Shown: positions 20,668-30,400 of the stretch, in pieces
Numbering within the stretch: the stretch's first letter is position 1
How the letters are laid out: each line of letters starts with the position of its first letter
Assembly: GCF_022447245.1 (NCBI RefSeq)
Contig: NZ_JAKVBC010000005.1
Coordinates: 115,107-179,106 of the forward strand
DNA length: 64,000 nt
Reading direction: 5' to 3'
Source: Kordia sp.
GTDB lineage: Bacteria; Bacteroidota; Bacteroidia; Flavobacteriales; Flavobacteriaceae
Program-made: the position numbers and the translations under genes
The notes under the pieces: generated by a model
Told to the model about the DNA's origin: nothing
Seen by the model: the letters and a program-made list of their open reading frames with translations, nothing else
Database searches by the model: none

Positions 20668-23600
20668 GTGTACGATTATGCTACCGTAAAACAATTAGCG
20701 AATTATGTAGCAGAGGAGTTAAGTAAAAAACCAACGACAGGAGTCACTTCCAATATAGAAAAGGTTGCTAATGAACCCATTGTAAAAGCAACACCGATCA
20801 TTACGCCTGAACAAACGGAACAGAAACCGACAATAACACTAGACACACCAAAAACAACAGCTTCACTGTCAAGTATATCACTGAATGCATTGACTTCATT
20901 TCCAACACTGACGAAAAAGACAAAGAAAAAACAAGTTGAGAAAATCAGTAGTGGATTTAAGGATGAGAAAATTGCCATTGTGGGAATTTCTGGAAGGTAT
21001 CCAGATGCGCCAAACTTACAGCAATACTGGGAAAACTTAAAAGCAGGAAAAAACTCAGTACGAGAAATTCCTAAATCACGTTGGGATACAAGCAAATATT
21101 TTGATGCAGATCCTACAAAACCTGGTAAAATATACTGTAAATGGTTAGGAATGTTGGATGATGTAGATTACTTTGATCCGTTATTTTTTCAAATTTCTCC
21201 AGCAGAGGCAGAATCGATGGATCCACAACATCGCATATTCTTGGAAGAAAGTTACAAAGCATTTGAAGATGCAGGATATGCTAGAAACAATTTGAGCGAC
21301 AAAAAGTGCGGTGTGTATATGGGAATCATGAGTAATGAATATGCACACTTAATGGCAAAAGGAAGCTCAAGTTCTATCAATACTACGGCGAATAGTTTTG
21401 CAATTGGTTCCGCTAGAATTTCCTATTTCCTAAATTTAAAAGGACCTGCAATTCCATTTGATACGGCGTGTTCTTCATCACTAGTAGCAACACATGTAGC
21501 GTGTCAGGGATTATTAAACAATGAAATTGACATGGCATTGGCTGGCGGTGTAAGTTTATATCTCATTCCAGAATCCTATGTTGGAATGTGTCAAGCAGGC
21601 ATGTTATCACCAGATGGTCAATGCAAAACATTTGACGATTCCGCCAATGGATTTGTACCAGGAGAAGGTGCGGGAACTATTGTTTTAAAACGTTTGTCCG
21701 ATGCAGAACGCGACAACGATCATATTTACGGAGTCATTATTGGTTCAGGAATCAATCAAGATGGAAAAACCAATGGAATTACAGCGCCTAGCGTCAATAG
21801 TCAAATAGAATTGGAGCGAGAAATCTATAATCGTTACAATATTGATCCAGAAACCATTAGTTATGTAGAAGCACATGGAACAGGAACAAAACTAGGCGAT
21901 CCAATTGAGTTGGAAGCGTTGGCAACTGTATTTCAAGAGAAAACCGATAAACAAAATTTCTGTGGAATTGGTTCTGTGAAGAGTAACCTAGGACATACTT
22001 CGGGAGCAGCAGGAGTAGCAAGTATTCATAAAGTACTGCTGAGTATGCAGCACAAAACCTTAGTACCAAGTTTGAATGTAGAAAAAGAAAACTCCATTTT
22101 TGACTTTACCAATTCTCCATTTTATATCTCACGAGAACAAAAAGAATGGGTAACGAACGCTACAGCAGCAGGAAAACCGCGCAGAGCAGCCATTAGCTCT
22201 TTTGGTTTTAGTGGAACAAATGCACATTTGGTGATAGAAGAATACCAACAAAACACAGCTACTGTAAAAGCAAAACCAGCCATAAAAAATGATGGTGTCA
22301 TCGTCCCACTATCAGCAAGAACAAAGGAACAATTAGTTCAAAAAGTTACAGACTTACACACAGTATTAACGGCTAAAAAATCGATTCTCAATCTAAAAGA
22401 TATTGCATTTACTTTGCAAGTAGGTAGAGAAGAATTAAGACTAAGAGTAGCTTTTGTAGTGACTTCTATTGATGAGCTTTGTGATAAATTTGAAGCATAC
22501 ATTCAAGGGAAAGCACAAATACCAAACGTATTCCAAAAACAAAAAGGAAAAAACAACAATGCTTTAGACATTTTTGAAAATAATGCAACGCTAAGCACAC
22601 TTGTTGATACATGGATCAAAGAAAAAACCTTTGATAAATTAGCTGAAGTTTGGGCAAATGGATTTGAATTAAACTGGCAACATTTCTACGGAGATGCACA
22701 ACCAAATCGAATCAGCTTACCAACCTATCCATTTGCTAAAGAACGCTATTGGCCACAAATTTCTGAACAAGATTTTTTGCCAAAAGCAACATCAGAAACT
22801 ATGGTAACTGTTGAAAAAGCAGTGCCAGAAACCATCGGGAAATTATACTACACGAAAACTTGGGAAGCTAAAGAAATCAACTCACAAACAAATTTATCTT
22901 TTCCAGCAAATGCTACGGTATTAATTCTGGACACAGAAGAAACACTCTACACGAACTTTCAGCAACAAGTTAATTTAGGAGAGAATAGCAAAGTAGTATA
23001 TGTAAAACTAGCGGATGCATACAAAAAAGTGACTTCATCGCACTATGAGGTAAATCCAACAGAAGAAAAAGACATAGTAAGGTTCATTACTGAGTTAGAA
23101 GCTTCAGAAGCTATACCAATATATATCATTCACCATGCAGCTAAATTACATCAAAATGATCTGTTGAATGCTATGCAGATAGGCATATTTGCGCTTTTCA
23201 ATATTTGTAAAAATTTATTGAGTTTAAAAACAAAGCAAGCCATAAAGATCATTTCTGTTGGTCAAAACACTACACCGATAGAAAATTCATTGCAAGAAGC
23301 ACTTGGCGGATTCTTCAAAACACTTTCACTTGAAAATCCTAAATACAAAGCCAAAACAATCCAAATAGAAGGCAATCAAAATGCTTCAAAGAATTTAGTA
23401 ACAATACTTACCAATGAATTTTTAGAAGAAACTTGGCAACAAAACGAAATCAAATATAAAATTGCCAATGCACAAAAAACAGAGCGATATACCAAAACAC
23501 TACAGTCATTTTCGCCTGTACAACGAAACTTGGCAATTCTACCGATAAAACAAAAAGGAGTATACATCATTTCTGGAGGAATAGGAGGATTGGGCTGTAT

Positions 23601-26600
23601 CATCAGTGAATACTTAGCCAAACACTTTGCCTGTACCTTGGTACTATTTGGTCGTTCTGCATTAGACAAAACCAAACAAGCACGACTTGATGCATTAAAC
23701 GCCTATCAAGCAAAAGTGATATATCAACAAGCAGATGTGACCAATTATGAATCCGTTGAAAAACTTATAAAGACAACTAAGAAAGAATTTTCAGAAATCA
23801 ACGGAATCATTCACAGTGCTGGTGTTAGTAAAGATAATTTTACACTGAAAAAATCACTGACGGAAGCTCAGCAAGTCATCAACCCGAAAGTCCTAGGAGC
23901 TATTCATTTAGACAATGCAAGCAAGGAAGAGAAGTTAGATCTTTTCGTACTCTTTTCATCTATTGCAGGAGTTTTTGGAAACTATGGACAAAGTGATTAT
24001 GCATTTGCGAACCACTTTTTAGATGCGTTTGCGAATCATAGAAATCAACAGACAAGTAATAATGTACGTTATGGAAAAACGCTTTCCATCAATTGGCCGT
24101 TTTGGGAAGAAGGTGGTTTTTCGCTTTCAGAAAGTGATATAGCGCAAGGAAAAGAACATATCGGAATTCATCCAATCTCAACAAAAGTTGGACTTGAATA
24201 TTTTGAAGAATTTCTTTGTTCAGATGTATCGCAAGCTATTGCATTGTACGGAAACGGACAAAAAATTCAACAATACATACTACAAGGAGCAAAAACCGAA
24301 GAAAGTACGCCAACACAAGTTACAACAGTAATAAAAGATGCTGAGTTGTTAGAAAAAACACAAACATACCTTCAAGAACTGATTGGAAATGTAATCAAGT
24401 TGGAACCTTCGCGAATCGATATAGAAGAACCATTTGATGTATTTGGAATCGATTCCATTATCATTGGTCAAATCAATATCAGCCTAGAAAATGATCTTGG
24501 CGAATTGCCAAAGACCTTGCTGTATGAATATCCAACCATCAAAGAGTTGGCAGAACATTTACACGTAGAAGCCAAACAACAACTCCAAAAAGTATTACAA
24601 ATTGTCACACCAGTGGCAACCCTTACTTCCGCAGAAGTTAAACGCGATATCATAAAAGTTGAAGCGCCAAAGCAAATAATACAATCACAGGAACTAACAG
24701 ATGACGAACCAATTGCAATCATTGGAATTGATGGAAAATATCCAAAATCAGATGATATTGATACCTATTGGAAACATCTAAAAAAAGGAAAAAATCTTAT
24801 CGAAGAAGTTCCGAACACACGTTGGAATTCAGATAGATATTATGACGAAAACCCTGAAAAAGCTGCGGAAGGTAAAATGTACAGCAAATGGGGCGGATTT
24901 GTAAATGATGTTGACAAATTTGATCCAAAATTCTTCAAAATTACCGCACAAGAAGCCAAAATGATGGATCCGCAAGAACGTCTGTTTTTAACCTCTGTTT
25001 GGGCTGCGATTGAAGATGCTGGATATACAAAAAACAGTCTTCGAGAAAAGTATAAAAAAGGAAAAGGAGCCGATGTTGGTGTTTTTGTAGGAACTACCAC
25101 CAATACCTATAATATTATAGCAACGGATGCGTGGAGTACAGGAAATTATGTAAATGCGAGTGCATTGCCTTGGTCTATTGCCAATAGAGTATCGTACTTA
25201 ATGGATTTTCAAGGACCAAGTATGCCTGTAGATACGGCCTGTTCTTCTTCATTAGTCGCCATACATCTGGCATGTGAAAGTTTAAAAAAGAACGAATGTA
25301 AAATAGCAGTGGCTGGCGGTGTCAACTTATATTTACATCCATCAAAATACCATTCTTTATGCAGCAAACAAATGGTTGCTAAGGGTGACAAAAATTACAG
25401 TTTTGGAGCGGGAGACGATGGTTTTGTTCCTAGTGAAGGTGTCGGAACTGTTTTATTAAAACCACTAAGTAAAGCCATTGCAGATAACGATCATATTTAT
25501 GGAGTCGTTAAAGGAAGCGCCTATGGTCATAGTGGAAGTTCAAATGGATATGCTGCACCAAATCCGAACTCTCAAACAGCATTGATTGATCAAACATTAC
25601 AAAATGCGCAAGTCTCGCCAGAAACAATCAATTATGTAGAAGGTCATGGAACGGGAACACAACTAGGTGATAGTTTAGAGATTCTAGCATTAACGAATGC
25701 ATTCCGAAAAAATACGACAGAAAAACAATATTGTGCTATAGGTTCTGTAAAAGCAAACATGGGACATTCAGAGTCAGCAGCAGGAATTGCAGGATTAACC
25801 AAAATTTTATGGCAATTAAAACACAAATTATTAGTGCCAACGATCAATTCAGATGAAGTGAATCCAAACATAGACTTTTCTTCAACGCCATTTTACTTAC
25901 AACATCAAGTAGCTGCGTGGAAACAAATAAATAATCAACCAAGGCGTGCGCTGATCAATTCTTTTGGTGCTGGTGGCGTAAATGCATGTTTGGTCATTGA
26001 AGAATTTGAACAACCACAAAAAACGAATCAAGAAAACAACAATGATCCGCAATTGATCTTACTGTCAGCTAAAAACAAAGCAAGTTTGCAGCAATACACA
26101 AATCAATTACTTACCTATTTAGGGAAACATAAAAACGAAGCATTATCCGATATTGCTTTCACGTTACAAGTAGGACGAGAAGCAATGTCCGAACGATTAG
26201 CTTTCTTGGCCAAAGACAGAAAAGAATTAATGCAACAGTTAAAGAGCTGGCGAAACAATCAACCTGCTCAAAATGCATATGAAAGCAAACATGAAGAAGG
26301 CGCAATTAAAAAGCGATTCTCAAAGCACGAAAAAGAATATCTTCAATTCTTATTAGACAAAAAGAATCTTTCTGAAATTGCGGGTATGTGGATTGAAGGT
26401 GCTGATGTCGATTGGCAAAAACTATATACGCATACAAAACCAAAACGAATTTCATTACCAACCTATCCTTTTGCTAAAGAAAGCTACTGGATAACAGAAT
26501 TTAATACTTCAGAAGCTGTACAACAAAAACAAAATAAGGTTGTTGGCGTAAATTTACATCCATTAGTATCGCATAACATATCAACATTACGAAGCATTGG

Positions 26601-27429
26601 TTTTGAGTCCTCATTACATCCAAACGAATACTATGCAAAAGATCATAAAATCAATGATGTAGCTGTATTCCCTGGCGCTGGATTTATAGAAATGGCAACT
26701 GTTTGTGGAAATATTGCTGGTGAGCGTAAAGCGAGAAAAATCAAAGAAATTGTATGGATGCATCCATTAACGTTTGAAAATGCTTCAAAATCAGTGCAAA
26801 CCTATTTAGAACAAAAAGGGAATGCGACCTACTATCAAATAAGCTCGTTGAATGATAAAAATGAGCTTGTTACACATTCTGAAGGACGAATCGTTTTTGA
26901 AAATACTCGTAATACTTCTCAAGAAACAGATCAAATAGCAATTACAGCATTGCAAGAAAAATGTCATACATCCATTGATAGTCATGCGTATTATGATTCC
27001 TTTAAAGAATCAGGAATAGCATACAAAGAAGCGTTTCAAACAATTCAGGAATTACATATAAGCGATACCTATGCGCTGGCAAAATTAACGTTAGACGCTA
27101 AACTAAACCCCGATTTTGATCGCTACATACTACATCCGAGCATCTTTGATGGCGCTATGCAAACGGTGGCTGGATTATTAGCAAACGCTGATATAAAAGA
27201 AGCACACTTACCATTTGCCATTGACGAATTAGAAATGATTCGACCATTAACATCTACTTGTTATGTAATTGCTGAATTTGCAGATACGGATACAGCTGTT
27301 CAATCCGATATTAAAAAATTCAACATCAAAATCGTCAACAAAAAAGGAGCACTTTTAGTACAAGTACACAATTTTTATGCAAGAGCGGTACAACCGACTA
27401 CAGCTCAAGAGAAAGTAGCAACGCTATAA
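20668..27429 (+). CDS. trans-AT polyketide synthase D (KS-KR-ACP-KS-DH after the stop)
   Basis: The frame reopens after the TAA at 20656; GTG 20668 is only the first formal start inside the broken ACP, and the natural start is probably ATG 20479. The rest is intact. KS1 (about 20960-22260; Cys codon 21469, His codons 21874 and 21994); split KR (22840-24240; GGIGGLG near 23575, Tyr codon 23998, Asp in HSAGVSKD suggesting B-type); ACP (Ser codon 24454, GIDSIIIGQI, no Trp flag); KS2 (24700-26010; Cys codon 25240, His codons 25645 and 25765; its late GGVNAC motif has Cys where GGVNAH is usual); DH (26551-27330; His codon 26644 and Asp codon 27148 present, but the usual Gly of HxxxGxxxxP is Asp). 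KS1-KR-ACP predicts a beta-hydroxy step. The terminal KS-DH meets a second DH at the start of gene E. If translation really starts here, the protein lacks its N-terminal ACP. Confidence 0.93.
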   Translation: MYDYATVKQLANYVAEELSKKPTTGVTSNIEKVANEPIVKATPIITPEQTEQKPTITLDTPKTTASLSSISLNALTSFPTLTKKTKKKQVEKISSGFKDEKIAIVGISGRYPDAPNLQQYWENLKAGKNSVREIPKSRWDTSKYFDADPTKPGKIYCKWLGMLDDVDYFDPLFFQISPAEAESMDPQHRIFLEESYKAFEDAGYARNNLSDKKCGVYMGIMSNEYAHLMAKGSSSSINTTANSFAIGSARISYFLNLKGPAIPFDTACSSSLVATHVACQGLLNNEIDMALAGGVSLYLIPESYVGMCQAGMLSPDGQCKTFDDSANGFVPGEGAGTIVLKRLSDAERDNDHIYGVIIGSGINQDGKTNGITAPSVNSQIELEREIYNRYNIDPETISYVEAHGTGTKLGDPIELEALATVFQEKTDKQNFCGIGSVKSNLGHTSGAAGVASIHKVLLSMQHKTLVPSLNVEKENSIFDFTNSPFYISREQKEWVTNATAAGKPRRAAISSFGFSGTNAHLVIEEYQQNTATVKAKPAIKNDGVIVPLSARTKEQLVQKVTDLHTVLTAKKSILNLKDIAFTLQVGREELRLRVAFVVTSIDELCDKFEAYIQGKAQIPNVFQKQKGKNNNALDIFENNATLSTLVDTWIKEKTFDKLAEVWANGFELNWQHFYGDAQPNRISLPTYPFAKERYWPQISEQDFLPKATSETMVTVEKAVPETIGKLYYTKTWEAKEINSQTNLSFPANATVLILDTEETLYTNFQQQVNLGENSKVVYVKLADAYKKVTSSHYEVNPTEEKDIVRFITELEASEAIPIYIIHHAAKLHQNDLLNAMQIGIFALFNICKNLLSLKTKQAIKIISVGQNTTPIENSLQEALGGFFKTLSLENPKYKAKTIQIEGNQNASKNLVTILTNEFLEETWQQNEIKYKIANAQKTERYTKTLQSFSPVQRNLAILPIKQKGVYIISGGIGGLGCIISEYLAKHFACTLVLFGRSALDKTKQARLDALNAYQAKVIYQQADVTNYESVEKLIKTTKKEFSEINGIIHSAGVSKDNFTLKKSLTEAQQVINPKVLGAIHLDNASKEEKLDLFVLFSSIAGVFGNYGQSDYAFANHFLDAFANHRNQQTSNNVRYGKTLSINWPFWEEGGFSLSESDIAQGKEHIGIHPISTKVGLEYFEEFLCSDVSQAIALYGNGQKIQQYILQGAKTEESTPTQVTTVIKDAELLEKTQTYLQELIGNVIKLEPSRIDIEEPFDVFGIDSIIIGQINISLENDLGELPKTLLYEYPTIKELAEHLHVEAKQQLQKVLQIVTPVATLTSAEVKRDIIKVEAPKQIIQSQELTDDEPIAIIGIDGKYPKSDDIDTYWKHLKKGKNLIEEVPNTRWNSDRYYDENPEKAAEGKMYSKWGGFVNDVDKFDPKFFKITAQEAKMMDPQERLFLTSVWAAIEDAGYTKNSLREKYKKGKGADVGVFVGTTTNTYNIIATDAWSTGNYVNASALPWSIANRVSYLMDFQGPSMPVDTACSSSLVAIHLACESLKKNECKIAVAGGVNLYLHPSKYHSLCSKQMVAKGDKNYSFGAGDDGFVPSEGVGTVLLKPLSKAIADNDHIYGVVKGSAYGHSGSSNGYAAPNPNSQTALIDQTLQNAQVSPETINYVEGHGTGTQLGDSLEILALTNAFRKNTTEKQYCAIGSVKANMGHSESAAGIAGLTKILWQLKHKLLVPTINSDEVNPNIDFSSTPFYLQHQVAAWKQINNQPRRALINSFGAGGVNACLVIEEFEQPQKTNQENNNDPQLILLSAKNKASLQQYTNQLLTYLGKHKNEALSDIAFTLQVGREAMSERLAFLAKDRKELMQQLKSWRNNQPAQNAYESKHEEGAIKKRFSKHEKEYLQFLLDKKNLSEIAGMWIEGADVDWQKLYTHTKPKRISLPTYPFAKESYWITEFNTSEAVQQKQNKVVGVNLHPLVSHNISTLRSIGFESSLHPNEYYAKDHKINDVAVFPGAGFIEMATVCGNIAGERKARKIKEIVWMHPLTFENASKSVQTYLEQKGNATYYQISSLNDKNELVTHSEGRIVFENTRNTSQETDQIAITALQEKCHTSIDSHAYYDSFKESGIAYKEAFQTIQELHISDTYALAKLTLDAKLNPDFDRYILHPSIFDGAMQTVAGLLANADIKEAHLPFAIDELEMIRPLTSTCYVIAEFADTDTAVQSDIKKFNIKIVNKKGALLVQVHNFYARAVQPTTAQEKVATL

Positions 27430-27493
27430 TAGTCAGTAGTTTAACTCTCGATTATCGATTAACAACAATCCGTTAAAAAATATACAAACACCC

Positions 27494-30400
27494 ATGTCAA
27501 AATTTAAATCATCTAATGAAGCGTATCCTATTGGTGTATTTACGTCAAAATTTACTGGGAACGAACTTATCTTAGCAGATCATATCATCCAAGGACAAAA
27601 AATTCTTCCAGGAATGGCATACTTGGAAATTTCTAGAGCAGCTGTAGCCAATTCAATTACGCTTTTGGAAGATGAAATGATTGTACTAGAAGATAGTGTC
27701 TTTGTACAAGCAATTTTAGTATCTCAAAAAAGAAAAGTAGAAGCTAAAGTATATCCTGGAAGTTTTGGCGAATTTGGGGTAGAAGTCATGACAAGTCAAG
27801 GCGTGCACTTTCAAACAAAAGCTTTGATAAAAAATAAAGCTGATATACGAAAATCAGCAGCAATTACAGAAACACTCGATCTTATGCAATTGCAAAACGA
27901 ATGCAATCAAGCAGGACCAACCAAAGCTAAATTTTACGAAAACATGCGGAAGCGTGAAGTATTTCTAGGTCCTAGTCATCAAGGAATCGAATCCATTCAT
28001 ATAGGGAAAAATACAGCTCTAGTTCATTTATCATTACCAGATTCCAGTCAACGCAATATGGCAATGGATCCAGGAATGTTAGACAGTATTATTCAAGGAG
28101 GAATCGCTTTGGCAAGTAATCCTGAAGCCAATGTGGTGCCTTTTGCCGTAAAAAATACGTTTGTTTTCGGCGATCTCACAGATACAATGGTAGCCTATAT
28201 TGAAAAAAAGGAAGAAGGAATGGATTATACCGTGTCTGACGAGCATGGAGACGTAAAAGTCGTTATCAAAGGTTTTCAAGCACGCGAAATAGAAATTGCG
28301 GCTCAAGAAGAGCAATTGGTTTATTACAAAGCTACTTGGGAAACAAGCGAAAACGTTGAGGAAGAAACAGATGATATCACTGTAATAAAAGGTGCAAAAA
28401 GCTATGAGGAATTAGTACAAACAACGTTTGCTGAGGTAAAAAAGTTAATTGAAAAAAAGATAACAAATCATCTAATAGAAGTACAAATTCCTGAAGATAA
28501 ACCCTCATGGAAAGGAATTATTGGTTTACTAAAAACTACTACTATTGAATATCCAAAGCTAGAAACCAAAGTTACCATAGCTAATGCAGTCTTAGAAACA
28601 ACATTTGTAGAAACCGATTTTTCAAACGGTACTTTACAAGTGTGGGAAAATGGTAAAACAATATTAATCACAGGAGCACTTGGTGGTGTAGGAAAGTTAA
28701 TCTGTCAAGACATTGCTGAAAAAAGTACGAATTCCTCATTAATCCTTGTTGGAAGAAGCACGCTAACCAATGAACGAAAAAAGTTTATCAATTCACTTAC
28801 TGCAAAAGGTGTAAAAGCTACCTATATTTCGTGTGATATAAGTAATGAGCAAGCAGTAGAAGACTTGATAAAAAAGCATACAAATATCAACGGAATCATT
28901 CACTGTTCAGGAACAAATGCAGACAATTTAATCACCAAAAAGACATCCAAAGAAATTGAGCAGGTATTAGCACCAAAAGTACAAGGGTTAAACTATTTAG
29001 ATGAAGCGACATCACATTTAAAACTTGATTATTTTATCACATTCTCTTCCATTGCAGGCGCTTTAGGAAATGCAGGACAAGCCGATTATGCTGCAGCAAA
29101 TGCCTATATGGATGCCTATATGGCAAATAGAGCTCAAAAAGTAGCAGCACAACAATGTTATGGAAAAAGCATTAGTATCAACTGGCCTTTATGGGAAAGT
29201 GATGGAATGCAACTAGACGAAGAAACCAAAAAGAATCTTCATGAAGTATTTAAAATAAAACCATTGCCAGCACAAAAAGGCTTGGAAGCATTACAACAAA
29301 TTATACAGAGTACTGAAAATCAGATAGTAGTTTTATACGGAAGTAAGAAAAACATCAAAAATCTATTCAATAAACCTAAGAAAAAGAAAAAAGTAGCACA
29401 GCCAGCAACTACCAATACAAATACGGATGCATTACAAAAAGAAATAACTCAAAAAGTAAAAGAACAAGTGGCAGCGCATTTAAAACGAAAAATAGAACAA
29501 TTGGATACTACTGCCGATTGGTCTGAATTTGGATTCGATTCGATTTTACTTTCAAGTTTTATCAACAAATTCAATGCGGAATTCAACTTAAATCTATTAC
29601 CTACTGTACTGTTTGAAGCAACAAGTATCGATGCATTTAGTGAATACTTACATGAAAATCATCTAAATACTTTTGAAAAAACGACAGCTTTAGAAAAACC
29701 ACAAAATATTGAACCAGCACAAACACAAAGCGAAGAAATAGATGACGACGATATCACCTCTTTTGCTCGTAGTTTCAAACAGAAATATAAAAATAGAAAC
29801 GAGTATCGTGATAAAGATCTAGCAATCGTGGGAATGAGCTGTAAAATTGCTGGAGCCAACAATCCTGAAGAATTCTGGGAAATGCTTATTGGTGAAAAAG
29901 ATATGATCAGCGAAATACCAAAAGATCGTTGGAATTGGAAAGATTATCCAGGCATCAGTAAATGGGGATCATTTGTAGATGATATTGCAGGGTTTGATCC
30001 TTTATTCTTTGGAATATCTCCTGCGGAAGCTACGTACATGTCACCAGAACAACGATTAATGATTCAGTATGTATGGGAATGTATGGAAGATGCAGGGTAT
30101 GCGCCAGACGAACTGAGAGGAACCAATACAGGTTTATTTATGGGATGTGGTCCAAGTAGTTATGTACACTTGCTCAGTTCAATGCCTGTTGAAGCGTATT
30201 CAGCTACAGGAATGGTACCATCTGTAGGTCCAAATAGAATCAGCTTTCTAATGGATTGGCACGGACCAAGTAATCCAATTGATACTGCTTGTAGTAGTAG
30301 TTTAGTTGCTTTACATCGCGCTATGGAAGCAATAAACCTTGGACATTGCGATCAAGCCTTTATTGGTGGAGTAAATGCATTGCTTACACCAGATGTGTAT

